A stretch of 64,000 nucleotides of DNA from Pomphorhynchus laevis (GCA_012934845.2 WNNJ02002715.1:27636-91635), one strand, 5' to 3'; shown: positions 35,043 through 62,036, counted from the stretch's first letter. A program made the numbers and translations. The notes: generated by a model from the sequence alone, not told the origin.

Positions 35043-35419
35043 AAATCATTTGAGAAAAAATATAGTGTAAAATATTATTAAAATATAAATATACTTACCG
35101 ATGCTTTATACTTACATAATACTTGCACAAATAACATGATAACCTTTGCAAGCATAAAAATTATTTTTGAAATCGTTAAAATTTCCAAACGATTTGTTGC
35201 CTGCCTGTTGATGCAAATATTACGATAAAGCAAATACCTTTTTCACTCGTGTAGTTGCTATAGAACATGTACTATTCGTATATGTAGATATTTATTGTCC
35301 AGCGTCGAAAGACAGCAGCGATAGAGTAATCCTTTCTTAGATAACTATTAATCAATATCAATATTGCAGAAATGCTCATTTTTTATTCTAGATAGCCGTC
35401 TTACACTTTCAGCTAAGCG
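35043..35419 (+). promoter_or_regulatory. Upstream region of the RPUSD4/V-ATPase gene pair
   Basis: AT-rich 377-bp interval between the hammerhead satellite and the RPUSD4 ATG. It must hold the proximal promoter if transcription starts here. A splice-acceptor-like ACACTTTCAG ends seven bases before the ATG, and a TTTTATTCTAG lies further upstream, compatible with a trans-spliced leader or a 5' UTR intron. No TATA or initiator assignment is attempted. Confidence 0.4.
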
Positions 35420-38400
35420 ATGAAAAACAACTTAAAGAACATAATTATAAAAGAAAATTACGCTATTATTACAGTGAACAATATTAGCAGGGTTAAGGAT
35501 CAACAAAAATACGTTCCAAAGATCCTTAGAAGTTTTGACTTAAATAGTAATGATTTTAAGCAGAAGGAACAAGAATTAAGACAAAAGGCGTTAAAAAGTC
35601 ACCCGCAAAATAAATTCCTTGGTATTGAGGAAATGGAAATGGAATTAGAATCAAAACTTAAAACGTCGTGTCCTCGTACAAAGCATGTTATTGATAGTGT
35701 TAGAGGCTCTAATATATCTAGCACCTTGGATAATAGCGATGATGAATGCGCTTCGAAGAAAGATGCTGAAAGCTCCTGTTACTCTGAACTCTCACCAAAT
35801 AAGTATATTCTACAATTAGCCAGAAAGCTGTCTAATCGTAAAACTGCAGCACAAACACCTTCACAGCAACTAAAAGTAACCACAACTAAAAATAACGACT
35901 CATGTTTTGTCACTGATCATACAAATAATGCATCAACAGCTCGTTCAAGTCGTATTGTTTCAGTCGATAGTAGCAAAGTTAATTTAACAAATGGTATGCG
36001 TGACTTTAAAAATATCAATAAACATCATCAAAGTAATGGTCTGCAAACGAGCACTCTAAGCGAAAAGGTAGGTGATATACGGTTTATATAATGTTGGTTT
36101 CTATTTCTGTTTAGCCCAAATTAACAGATTGTTCTGATAAATTTTCACCCAATGCAATACTCTCGTATGATGATAAGTTTAACGAATATCTCGAAAGAGC
36201 GAAACCGTCAAAGATATCGAATGCAACGTATGATAGTAAGTTTATAGAATAACGTAGTAAATTATTAAATTATCACAAATTGTTTGCACAAAAACAAGAA
36301 AAATAGTAAAAATAAAAAATTAATAAAATAAAGCCGGTCAATCAGGGTTGGCAATTTTAAAACTCTTTTGTAAAACGGATAAAAACGGGAAAAAGACTAA
36401 AATATTTGCATTTAAATTGCCAACAAAACAAAATTTCCACCGTATTATTGTACAAACAAACAGAATTTTATCAGAAAATTAAATCAGCTCTTCATCAAAC
36501 AATCGCTCTGTTATCAGATTAAATATTTTAAATATAATAATAAAATAATAATTTATTGAAATGCGTGCCAACTGCACGCCTACAAGTTTACTAACTAAAA
36601 AATTAAACATTAATATTTAATATTTTAAATGTTTCGTGAATTTGTCATATAAATACGTAAAATATAAAATATTTTATGTTGTTTACTCTCTGATGATATT
36701 GATAAATACTAATTCCATATATTTATACCTATTTTTTGATTTTTCAACATAACAAAACCATTTTAATGGCTTATCAACTCTTGCCAATTCTAGAAATTTT
36801 AAAATGTTTAAAATTATATTTTACGCAATAAATAAGTATTGTTCGAATTAAGACGAATTTAAATGCTTATAAATAAGCATTTAAATGCTTTTCTCTTGTT
36901 AATTATAAATAGCAAAGGGATTATATTATGAAAATACCGTTGTATCTTATATTAAAATCTAAATCTTACTATTTATTTAATAGTAAACATTAAATAAATA
37001 AATAAAATAAATATTAATCATCAAATAAATATTTATTATTTTTTTTAAACAAACCATTTGCTTACTATCTGGTGTTAGAGTATATTGATGCCTGAACATT
37101 TTCGTTGGTTATATACGAAGCGTTCAGAATGTGTGGCTTTATAAATTTTCTCTTTCATTAATTCTTCTTATTAATGTGATAAACTTTGATGTATACGTTC
37201 TTAGTTTTAATATAAAAGCTTGTATTTATAAAATAAATGATCAAATGCATGAACACATAACTGAACATAACTGAACATTCATGACTGTTCGTTATAAATT
37301 ATATAATCATCGTTATTTGAAATTAAATTTCTTTTATATTCAAAGGTAATTCGATAAACGAGCACCTAGGTCTACACGATACATGTAATTTTAATAATTG
37401 GCAACATCGATCTGTAAACGAACTTTGCGATTATTTAATGGACACTCATTTATACTTTAAGGGTACGTATAATTCGGCAGTATTTATTATATTGTTATTA
37501 TTTAGACGGCATTCTTGCTTTGAACAAACCTTATGGTCTTCCAACAATTGGTAAAATATTTGAATGTTGATTTATAATTTTTTTTTCAAATAAAAAAGTT
37601 GATTTGTAAAACATTATTTATTTGATTGCAAATAATAAGTCAGATTATTGCATTTCATCCATTTAAATAAAACATCGGTTATAAATACTCATTTTTTATA
37701 TTTATTTGCTACGTGTTGAGACTAGGATTAGTGATGAAAAAAAAATGTTCAAAAAAATTCGATTTTTTAAATTTATGCAAAAATATAAGCATTGATGTGC
37801 CTCGCACTTAAAAAATAGGAAAATTCACAAGAACAAAACACCAAAACATACACCAAAAAAGTTAACAACACACATTTTAAAAGGTTTGCTTTTAAAGACA
37901 AAATAAACACCAAAACACACACCAAAAAAGTTAACAACACACATTTTAAAAGGTTTGCTTTTAAAGACAAAATCTCATATTTTGATTCTATTTTGTTGAT
38001 TTATGTTTCTCCAAATTTGCTAAAATTCTATGTGATTTTTGAATATTTAATTTAAACAAATCAGATCAGATAACTAAGTCTACGTATTTTATAAAAAATT
38101 GAAATTTAAATATATTTTAATTTTTTAAAATAAATAAGTAAAAATAAGTAAATGAAAATAAATAAAAATAATAATGCTAAATCAATAAATTAAAATTTAA
38201 TAATTAGATATTAAATAATTATAAGTAATTGTTATAATATTTTATATAACTGTTATCAGGTTAAAATAAAAATTTGAAATTTAAAATAAAAGTCAATTAT
38301 TATGAATTGACCAATAATATACGATGTATCAGAATTAAGATCAGAGGGCATCAGGATAAATTGCTACGTTATCAGGTTTTGGCCTCTATTCCTCTAACCA

Positions 38401-39630
38401 ATATAGCGGCGGACCAAATATATGCTAATGACGTATTTCTTCTGATGAAATTTGAAAATAAATTAAAAATAAATTTAATCTCTTTAGTGGAAAATTTTTA
38501 TGGATCGAGAATTTTATGTATTAAAATTAAATTTTATGAATTTTCTTATGAAAATTATGTATTAATTTATCTTATGTATTATATTTTTATAATTATATTA
38601 TTTTATTATTATATTATTTAATTAATCTTATGTATTAAAATTGAATTTTATGAAAAAAATTTGTAATTATAATAAAGAATTAAAATCAATATGTAACGAT
38701 AATATTATAAACATAATGGAAACAGAATGCAATTGTAAAAGTCTTAGTTTTGATAAAATAAATGAACATATATGTACCCATAATCTAGAATTAATTGAAA
38801 ATTGTGAATTAAGAAAGCTGCTATTAAAAGGGTATAAATATAGATTAAATAACAACAACGACAAAAATAAAATTTACAGTTCGTTATATAATAACTTAAA
38901 TGATTACTTTAGTAAGCTGATTAATAGTGAAAGCTCGAATATATCTAAGATTAACATTTGGAAAGATTATATATTTGATAAAATTAAAAATAAAATGAAA
39001 ATAACAAACAATTATAAAAGGAAAGATAAAATTAATAAAGATATGTATAAAGAACTTACTAAATTAAATGATAACTATATAATAACAACTATTGATAAAG
39101 CTAGTAATAACTTTGTCTTCATATGCAAAAAGCTTTATTATGATATACTAATGAAAGAGGTTAATTCTAATGATTTAAATGTAAATCCAACATATGAACG
39201 TAGTGAGTTGAGTTTAGAAACAATTATTACAAGTCACTGTTCTATAATGGATAAAAAGGGTATAAAGGTTGAATTAGATAATAAAACTATACCTATATTA
39301 TATTGGAATCCAAAATTACATAAAAATCCAATAAAACCTAGGTTCATATGTAGTGCGTTTAAATGTACATTAAAACCACTTTCTGTCTATATGAATAAAA
39401 TACTTAAAGTAATTAAAGCACATTTTAAAAAATATTGCAAGGTAATCGAAATTAATACTGGTATAAAACACTATTTCAGTATTAATTCTACAAAAGAATT
39501 TTTAGAACAGACAAAAGGAATAAATTTTCAAAATATAAATACATACGATTTTAGTACGCTTTATACAAATCTAGATTTAGTATATATTAAAGAAGCGTTA
39601 GTAAAATTAATTAACCTTATATTCGGAAAA

Positions 39631-39677
<47 letters not shown>

Positions 39678-42600
39678 ATAATAATTATAACGCCTATCTA
39701 ACAAAAATTAAACCATCAAATAAATATAAATATATGGATAAAATTGAATTAATAGAATCCTTAAATATTTTGATAAATCAAAATTATTTAAAAGTAGGGA
39801 CATCTATATTTAGACAAGTAAAAGGTGTTCCAATGGGTGGTAATAGTAGCCCAATTATAGCTGACTTGTTTTTAAGCTTTATAGAATATGAATTTGTTCA
39901 TAACTGTGTAAAAACTAAATCTAAACAATATAAATATATGAAATATATGTTTCGATACATTGATGATATATGTGTATTTAATTCTAATAACGTTTATTCA
40001 ATTAGTGAACAAATTTATCCAGAAAGCCTTATTCTTAACAAAACCAATATTGATGATAAAGAAGGTGTATATCTAGATATGAACATTAAATTAACATTAA
40101 CTAAAACTACTATTAATTTATATCGTACATTTATTACAAATTTGTCTATCTATAAATATATAATATAATGCAATTATTATATTGGATGGTTTAATTATAA
40201 CTAATTTCATTAATTATTTAATAATTTCACAGCAATCAAATGAAATATTCGGATGCGCTTACCATCTAAGTTTTTTGTTTGTTAAATCACATTTTAAAAA
40301 CTATTATTAATTTAACTAGTAAATATAACATATTTAAATTTACAAGAAACATATTTTTGCATGAGCATTCATGCATACCATATAATATAAAATATAATAC
40401 ATTAAATAATGAAATTTTAAGAATTGCAACAATATGTAATGATATTGGCTTTCTTCAAAATCATTTAAATAATTTAATAGATACATATTTTAAACTAGGT
40501 TACTATAAAAATAACATCAAGCAGAAAATAGTAAAATATATAAATCAACACAATAATATAAAGAATAAATTTAAACTCTTAAGTGGCAAATTTTTATGGA
40601 TGGATAATAAATAATATACTTTGTATTAGAATAAGATACTAGATAGTTATTTCAGAGGAAATACATCATTAGCATGTATTTGGCCCCGCTGCTATGTTGG
40701 GTAGAGGAGTTAGGGTATGAAACCTGATAGCATAGCAGTTCCTCCTGATGACCTCTAATTCTTATTCTGATACAACGTCTGTTATTTATTAGGAACTGCT
40801 ATGTTATCAGGTTTCACTATAGGAACATCATCATATTTTTATCCGGTTTTATACTCGAATTGTTTTCACTGAACAATATCTTTAATAAATATAAATAATA
40901 TAAGATAAATAATAAAAATATAATATAAATTTTTTGAATATTTAGATATCTACAATATCTAAATTTATTTTGTTTGCTTACTACAAACTCTGACTGTTAA
41001 CTAATTTGTGAAAAATTATTGACTGTTACAGTCTTATAATATTTTTATAACCGGTTTGCTAATGAGTACATGATCAAAGTCATATATTATCATTTTCAAT
41101 ATTACATTTTTGTCATGTTAAAGGTCAATTCTTTGATATTTTAATATTTTAGGTGGACCTAAAGTGAATCTGTCAATTAGTTCAGCGTTACCACTGATCG
41201 CTGAAAGACTCTATAAACTTAAACAAACATCGTTCATTCATCTTATTCACCGTTTAGATAAGGATACGAGCGGAGTTTTGCTTTGCGCTTAGTAAGATTG
41301 ATATTGATTTACTTCGTATGAGGCGGGATTAAAATATCTGTCATTTGCTATTTCTCACAGTAAATACGTAACTATAAATTTAAAGGGTCAATTCAAACTA
41401 ATTTTATGACAATTTAACTGTGGTCAAATATTTGAAAAATTTAAGTTAAGCATTTAAGCATTTTATTGGGTCATAAATATATAGTAGAAATTGAATATTA
41501 TAAAGTTTAGTAAAACATGTAATTGGAATTGTCTAAGTTAATAATTGAGATTGTCTAAGTTAGTTAACCGAAATGTAAATAGAATTGTAATTATTTTAGT
41601 GAAGAGCAATTTTTAGTAAATAATTTTTTTAAATAATCTATTATTTAAAAATAAAATATATATTATTCATAACCTACGCAAATCTTTTTAATTAGCGTTA
41701 TTCGATTAGACTTACTTATTGACTATTTTATTCTACTTTTTTGCTAGAAACTTAATTAAATTAAATTTAATAAATTTAAAAATTTAATATTTAACCGTTT
41801 TTAAATTAATTATAGTTATTTTATATTCGATATCACATTTTAAGTCAATCACCATTTACTTGCGATATTCAAGATTAAATGTCATATAATTTCGTTTTTG
41901 TTAATTAAAGACATTTAACAATAATTAAAATAAATTAAGGTATGATTTTGATGCAATAATAATGATGAAATTAAGAATGATGTGTATTAATATGTTAATC
42001 TGTAACACTGATTTTCAATATTGATTGATTTATACAGCTTAAAAATTAACCGTCATGGAAAAAATGTTGTAATTTCGATACAATTAGTAATTTTCGATTA
42101 ATCTTAATTTTTTAAGATCAATCGAAAAAATTTAATTAGTTTAAAATTAAATTTCGTTATCGTTATACAGATTTCAGTCATTTTAGTCATTAATATATAA
42201 TTATTAATAATTATATAATTCTATTATTAATTATATAATTAATAATTATATAATTATTTAATTATTTAATTAATAATTAAATAATTTTTTAATTATTTGG
42301 GAACCTTCGATTAATCTAATTTTTTTAATAATTAAATTAATAATTTTTCTATAAATATTTTTACTTTTTAAAATTAAATTTCGTTATCGTTATACAGATT
42401 TCAGTCATTTTAGTCATTAATATATAATTATTAATAATTATATAATTATTTAATTATTTAATTAATAATTAAATAATTTTTTAATTATTTGGGAACCTTC
42501 GATTAATCTAATTTTTTTAATAATTAAATTAATAATTTTTCTATAAATATTTTTACTTTTTAAAATTAAATTTCGTTATCGTTATACAGATTTCAGTCAT

Positions 42601-44243
42601 TTTAGTCATTAATATATAATTATTAATAATTATATAATTATTTAATTATTTAATTAATAATTAAATAATTTTTTAATTATTTGGGAACCTTCGATTAATC
42701 TAATTTTTTTAATAATTAAATTAATAATTTTTCTATAAATATTTTTACTTTTTAAAATTAAATTTCGTTATCGTTATACAGATTTCAGTCATTTTAGTCA
42801 TTATATAATTAATATATAATTCTATTATTAATTGTATAATTAATATATAATTTAATATAATTAATATTTTTACTTATTTTTACTTGTTTGCTTATTCAGA
42901 GTTTAGTAATTTACCCATTGATAATTATGTTAATATTAAATATCAGCTATTTATATTTTTATTCTAAATAAAATTTAATTTATTAATCAATTACTAAATT
43001 TAATAAACCTTTTATATTTTTATATATTTAAAATGCATAACAATTTACTATATTGCAGTAGCTTAAATATATTTTCATTATTATATTTATTCTTATTTAT
43101 TTAATCTTTTAATCTGCAACAATTAAGCTACTATGTAGCAGAGTCCGACTGTTTACCTGAAATGATGTGTATTAATTGTGTTGTGTTCTTATAATGTAGC
43201 GATATTAATAGCAAATTCGTTATTATTTATTTACAGAAAATTAAAAAGTATGAAATTTATAGATAAGATAAATTCATAGATTAATATATAAAATTCATGG
43301 ATTAATTTTATAAAATTTTATAAATTTGTAATTTTATAAAAGACTCTTATTAATTTTATAAAATTTTATAAATTTGTAATTTTATAAAAGACAAAAAGTA
43401 TGAAATTTATTAAACAATTATGAACCGTAGTTTAGGAAACCACTAGCGATTTTTGCTAGTAAAATATTAAATAAATAAAATATTTCAAATTAAAAATTGT
43501 TTTTAGTGATGAGGTTGCTGAGAAGAAGTTACGAAAATGGTTTAATGATAGACATATACTTAAACAATATATTATGATTTGCAAAGGTGTTCCTTACCAC
43601 AACACAGGTAATCAGATGCTTGTTGATTTTGTAAATTGCAAAATTTCTTAGGCGAATTATCGATTAACATAAAGGAGCATCGATTGGAGAGTGGGAAATA
43701 CAAGGTTTGTAATCTCGTAAGCAATTCTTTACTGTGTATGTAATACCGAAGATGTTGCCAAATAAAGATGGGGATAGTGCCAATTCTGATGCTGTGACTC
43801 GATATTCAGTGTTAGGTCAGTGCGATGGAATGTCACTGATATCCGCTCAGCCAGTGTCAGGTTTAAAATTTTTTTCTTTTGCTGATATATCTTTTAGATT
43901 AGGCTTAAAGCACCAAGTTCGTTGTCATTTTGGATTTGGACTCCAATGTCCAATTCTTGGCGATCATAAATATTCTCATATTAACGAAATGAAACCACAG
44001 GTAAGCACACATGATCTCATAATTATTCATTTATTTTGGTTTTCATAGCGCTTAAATCCTATAGTTTTAAAGAAGCTCAAAATCAAGCAAACTAAAGTTC
44101 GAAATCTTCCTCTTTATTTGCATGCTCAGTCATGCGTTCTTCGTAACTTCTTACCTGCACCCTCCGGAAATCTTATTTTTGAGTCACCGATACCACAACA
44201 TTTCTTAAGAATGATGAAATTATTGAATCTCAAATTATTTTAA
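35420..44243 (+). CDS. RPUSD4: RPUSD4-like mitochondrial RluA-family pseudouridine synthase, 10 exons
   Basis: Exons 35420-36067, 36115-36235, 37346-37462, 37506-37550, 41153-41291, 43507-43607, 43652-43704, 43752-43860, 43903-44000 and 44049-44243. All borders are GT-AG with consistent phase, giving 541 residues. The family converts uridine to pseudouridine in RNA. RPUSD4 acts on mitochondrial 16S rRNA in mammals. Diagnostic text: GILALNKPYGLPTIGGPKV, then HLIHRLDKDTSGVLLCA with the catalytic Asp of HRLDK, later LKHQVRCHFGFGLQCPILGD and the C-terminal RNLPLYLHAQ. The ~216-residue first exon is Ser/Asn-rich with no recognised domain, so the protein is longer than human RPUSD4. Exon 9 uses the acceptor ATTAG just before GCTTAAAG, because the earlier TTTTAG would put a stop in frame. 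A Penelope element occupies intron 4. The V-ATPase gene follows after 58 bp. Confidence 0.87.
37830..37972. repeat. ~69-bp tandem duplication in RPUSD4 intron 4
   Basis: CACCAAAAAAGTTAACAACA with ACATTTTAAAAGGTTTGC and TTTTAAAGACAAAAT occurs twice back to back. Noncoding intron sequence. Confidence 0.8.
38321..40778 (+). mobile_element. Penelope-like element without endonuclease, inverted terminal repeats
   Basis: Inserted in RPUSD4 intron 4 in the gene's orientation. A ~130-bp sequence at 38321-38450 is the diverged reverse complement of 40648-40776: both contain ATACATCATTAGCATG/ATACGTCATTAGCATA-type text, CCTGATAGC/CCTGATAAC and TTCTGATACA. Penelope elements are known to have terminal repeats in direct or inverted orientation. 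The RT reading frame fills the interior, and only 33 bp separate its stop from the right repeat, so there is no C-terminal GIY-YIG. No N-terminal one is seen either. The right repeat holds a hairpin (about 40718-40744 with 40793-40820). Base composition is extremely AT-rich, and this RT is not close to the RT at 1-1700. Confidence 0.75.
38641..40614 (+). CDS. Penelope-like reverse transcriptase, interrupted by (AT)n
   Basis: Three open stretches, 38641-39681, 39734-40168 and 40279-40614. The first contains KLNDNYIITTIDKASNNFV, ILYWNPKLHKNPIKPRFICS (the LPK-HK-P-RPI region) and motif A NTYDFSTLYTNLDL, then runs into a TA microsatellite (39632-39674). The second has motif B GVPMGGNSSPIIADLFL and motif C FRYIDDIC (catalytic Asp pair). 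The third has NEILRIATICNDIGFLQNHL and KLGYYKNNIKQK, the 'R.A.IC.....F...L....GY' thumb region. The microsatellite lies between motifs A and B, and its length sets the frame. N-terminal Cys residues (CNCKSL, CTHNLE) are of unknown role. Confidence 0.75.
42142..42850. repeat. Tandem repeat, four copies, 192-bp period, RPUSD4 intron 5
   Basis: AAATTTCGTTATCGTTATAC starts each copy, at about 42142, 42369, 42561 and 42753. The last periods are 192 bp and the first is about 227 bp because of a longer AT-rich stretch. The units contain strongly self-complementary ATTAATAATTA runs. Confidence 0.88.
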
Positions 44244-44301
44244 GAATTTTTTTCTCTTTTTGAAACTTATGTTTTTGGGACGAAATCTGATTCATTTGTA
44301 G
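44244..44301 (+). promoter_or_regulatory. Short intercistronic region with trans-splice-like acceptor
   Basis: 58 bp between the RPUSD4 stop and the V-ATPase B ATG. It holds a T-rich run (TTTTTTTCTCTTTTTG) and ends in TTCATTTGTAG immediately before ATG, with the form of a 3' splice acceptor. No AATAAA is present. Known spliced-leader operons in nematodes have short gaps and acceptors just upstream of downstream ORFs. An outron acceptor is the simplest reading. Confidence 0.65.
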
Positions 44302-58207
<13,906 letters not shown>

Positions 58208-58845
58208 AATATTCGCATTAAAGGCATATTCACATTCATCCTTGTTCCACATTTCTTTCGACGCTATCGAATAGATATGTTTTCAAATTGAAATTGACCG
58301 TACATTATCATGCAATAATCTAAACTTTAGTTGCCGTCATTAGCTACAATTTTATTCACAATGAAACTAGATAATAGAGCATATGTGTACCTATTTTGTT
58401 GGTTTGATATACGAAGCTTTATAAATTATTCTTCAATTGAAATGCTTTCTAGAATTAATCGTTCGAAACCTATTTTTTTAAGTTCCATACTTCATATTTC
58501 AAATACATTTATTTGTTGTGTTTATTTAACGTTAAAATATTCAAATAATTCATGAGAAAATTAATCTCATGAAAATGAGATTAATAACTTTAAAAATAAA
58601 AAATAATGCCTTTTATTTTGAAAAAAAGGTATATTTATTTTGATATATTGATATCAAAATAAATACATTTATTATATATATTTATTAAATATATTTATAT
58701 CAAATATTTTTAATTATTTTGATATATTTATTTTGAAATATTGAGATATTATTTTGATATATATAAGGTATATTTATTTATCTTTTATTGTATACAAATT
58801 ATATATTTGTATACAAATATATAAATTATATATTCAAATGTATTT

Positions 58846-59399
58846 CCAATACAGTTTGGAAGGCACACATTGAATCGAACCACTGCGTTTAACTACCTTG
58901 GCTCTACCATAGCGGCAGATGGTAACCTACACGCAGAGATCTATTCTCGAGTAAATGCAGCCTGGATGAAGTTAAGGTCAGTTGCAGGTGTTCTCTGCGA
59001 TCCAAAGATAAAAGACCGACTGAAGTCGAAAATTTACAAAACTGTAATACAACTCGTGGTCCTGTACGGTGCTGAATGTTGGCCAATATCAAAATACGAA
59101 GAACGCAAAGTTGCCGCAATGGAGACAAGGATGTTCCGATGGACAGCAGGAGAAACCTTAAAGGATCATGTTTGGAACAAAGGAATAAGGAACCAGACAG
59201 TGGATGGTTCTGTGACAGTGGATGGAAAGCGTTCGATAGGAAGGCCGAAACTACGATGGATTGACGTCATACGTCATGATTTGATGGGTGTTGGACTGGA
59301 AACCAAAGACGCCCTCGATAGAACCAAGTGGATGCGACTCTCAAAAGCAACGGACCCCGTCGCTACACGAGAAAGACGCTGAATAAAAAGAAAAAGAAG
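58846..59399 (+). mobile_element. 5'-truncated RTE-like LINE with 18-bp target-site duplication
   Basis: An open frame at 58870-59382 (170 residues) reads FNYLGSTIAADGNLHAEIYS, then KIYKTVIQLVVLYGAECWPI and MFRWTAGETLKDHVWN, ending with GRPKLRWIDVIRHDLMGVGL, the C-terminal end of RTE-type ORF2. The insert is bracketed by ATATATTCAAATGTATTT at 58828-58845 and 59400-59417, a perfect 18-bp duplication. The A-rich end GAATAAAAAGAAAAAGAAG marks the 3' side. The intact frame and perfect duplication make this a young insertion, about 640 bp downstream of the V-ATPase B stop. Confidence 0.9.
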
Positions 59400-59419
59400 A
59401 TATATTCAAATGTATTTAA

Positions 59420-61430
59420 TATATTAAATATACAAATATTTGTATATATAAATAAAAATATACAAATCATATAAATTTCATATCAGCTGCGCATAAACTG
59501 TACTTTAGCATATATAATTAAATTGTAATTTCAATTATTTTAATAAAGACTACAGATAGAAACTTAATAGCTAGAAAGTCATTTTTTATTTGTAAATATA
59601 AATCATATATATTATATGCATAAAATTTGATATTATTTTATTGATAATATTGATACAAGGCAACATTGAAACAAAAATTTAATGTGGTGTTTATAATAAT
59701 AACAAAATTGACTAGGAACTTTCCCAATTTCAACACGTGTGATTAATAACAAAATCGATCGTAAATAAAATACCACCTTCTGATGGTACAACTTCAGAGA
59801 GCCTGAACTTGAATTCAAATATTGGGCACAATATTTTTAAATCTTCTCTTTAATTTACTAAGAGGTCAATACAATTTTTGAACTTAAATTATTTTATACA
59901 ATATTTTAATATATAATTTTATTGACAAAATATTCAAGACGAAATATATGCAACGGGCTTATAAATAAGTGTATCCATCAATTTATATAATGCGTAATTA
60001 TACATACGTAATTTATGCAAATACGAATTCACTTTTTACAAATACGAATTCACTCCACCGCCAACGTACAACTCGCCGCTGCCACGCCGTACGCTGTCAA
60101 TGTCAAAGACAGGAAATATCATAGCAAAGTCGAAGTAGTGTTGTATTTGTTTTCAGCCGCTGTATTTGAGATCCTTGGTGAATGGAACGACGAAGGAAAC
60201 AGGATGATCAAGCCCTTTGCGAATAATGAGTTGAACAAGCGGAATTGGATATGCTGTGACGATCACATGCGTATATCAGGGCATCTCCATTGCACTAATG
60301 AGGAGCAACGCCAAAGTCATTTTACCTTCATTTGACCAGCTTCCAATATTGGTTTTTGTTTATGGCCAACAGAAAACGTAAGAACCTGGCTATTTTTAAT
60401 GAATTTGATGAATGTATATGACAACAAATGTAATTTAAAATAATGGAATTGTTACGCACTTGTGCGAGTTCTCAGACCATATGATAAGATCAGTAATTTT
60501 AGAAAAAGTAGCTACAATTATTTTTTACCTAACTGAGTACATTTTACAAAGTCCATCATCTTTAAAGATGCTATGAACAAAATCACAGGCTAGTTTAAAA
60601 AAATTTTCATTCTGTTTTAATTATCCGTTAAGCGTATAAAACGAGATTAAATCGAAATTACAATAGATGTTGTTTGTAGATTGTAATTAAAACAAACTTC
60701 TAGTGTACATAAAATTGTACGATATGCGCCCGGTTAAACATTTACGACATCTCTGTGAATTTGGTATTTTGAAATTATTCTATTCATCAAAATATACATC
60801 GTACACTTATTTTAAGTGGCAACTTCAATTAACCGTAAGTAAATTATTTAATTGACTTTCTACACATAATATCAAACATATGATCAAATTTGATTAATCC
60901 AATATAAAAGTTAATGAGAAAAACATTTGTATTGTTTAGAGACCATGCCAATTAATAAAGAATTCCAAGCTTAATAGATAGCATTAAATAAGTGAGATAT
61001 TACAGCAGAATGAGGATTAATAAATTTAATTTTTTATTTATAATAACATAAAAATGCTATACAGTTAATTTTACATATAATAAAGTTAATTAATTTAAAG
61101 TACATTTAAATAAAATCAAAAGATTTTATAATTAATAATTTTATTATATTGAAATATAATATTAAATCATACTATATAAAATATTATATTTTACTACTAA
61201 TTCACATATATTTTCATATTACTTTTAATTTAGTAATGAATAAATTCATTATGGACGATAGTTTACAAATATAAAATTTAATATTTTATTTTTTAATTTA
61301 TACATCATAACTGTAATTTTAAATTATTGTAGTGATATAATATTTGCCTTCTACTTTAGTTAAATATGCAATAAAAATGTGATTTTGATGTTTATTTTAA
61401 AATTGTTCTGATTCAACAATATTTTTTTGT
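59420..61430. other. Intergenic stretch with one odd GC-richer block
   Basis: Mostly AT-rich with no gene call. At about 60040-60335 a GC-richer 106-residue frame (+) reads KVEVVLYLFSAAVFEILGEW and later KPFANNELNKRNWICCDD. I do not recognise it. It could be a relic of a transposon or of a host exon. Confidence 0.4.
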
Positions 61431-61436
61431 TAAGGA

Positions 61437-61824
61437 CTTCCTGCTAATAAACGGAAAGAATATTTCACCTTTATTTAAAGTACTGATTAGAAGATGGTGC
61501 ACACAAAACATTTTGAAATTAAAAAATACAGACGTTGAAAATATTAAAGATAGAGAGCTCTATCTGCAACTAAAGGCTAAGCAGAATATGGTCTGTAAAT
61601 TAGAAAAATCAGACTGGGAACAATTGCACAAGCAAGTAATCATTCGGCATATTCGTAACGATCAGGTTGATGTTATCGCAAGTTTTATAATGTCACCCGG
61701 GGAATTTGATTACTTCAAGTTGAAGGCATACAAAGCTATTTGTTGCAGTAAAACTAATCACAACGTATTTGATCCGAGTTGCTTTCGGCAATGCATAACT
61801 CATCCTTACCTCGCTCGAAGCTAA
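61437..61824 (+). CDS. Possible 3'-terminal exon of an unknown gene
   Basis: Open from about 61437 (after an acceptor-like TTTTTTTGTTAAG) to a stop near 61822. The translation begins DFLLINGKNISPLFKVLIRR and continues with KDRELYLQLKAKQNMVCKLE, KSDWEQLHKQVIIRHIRNDQ and GEFDYFKLKAYKAICC. The composition (basic, helical, no low complexity) is more protein-like than the surroundings. No start codon, no upstream exon and no family are recognised. It could also be a piece of a transposon-encoded protein. Confidence 0.4.
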
Positions 61825-62036
61825 CATTCTATCAAATATTAAATATTCAACATATTATACACCAATATTATAAGTGTTATATGTTAATATGTTCTAATGT
61901 TAATATGAATAATATAAAATATTATATTAGATATGGATATTGTATAAAAATATAAATATTATATTAATTTATAATATATAAATATAATTTTATTTATTGT
62001 AATACATATAAGCCCGACGCGAAAGAATGACGAATG

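Noticed and set aside
40740-40780. CTGATGA word in the Penelope right terminal repeat
   Set aside because: No stem II followed by GAAA can be drawn, and the homologous left repeat reads CTGATGC. Not supported as a hammerhead.
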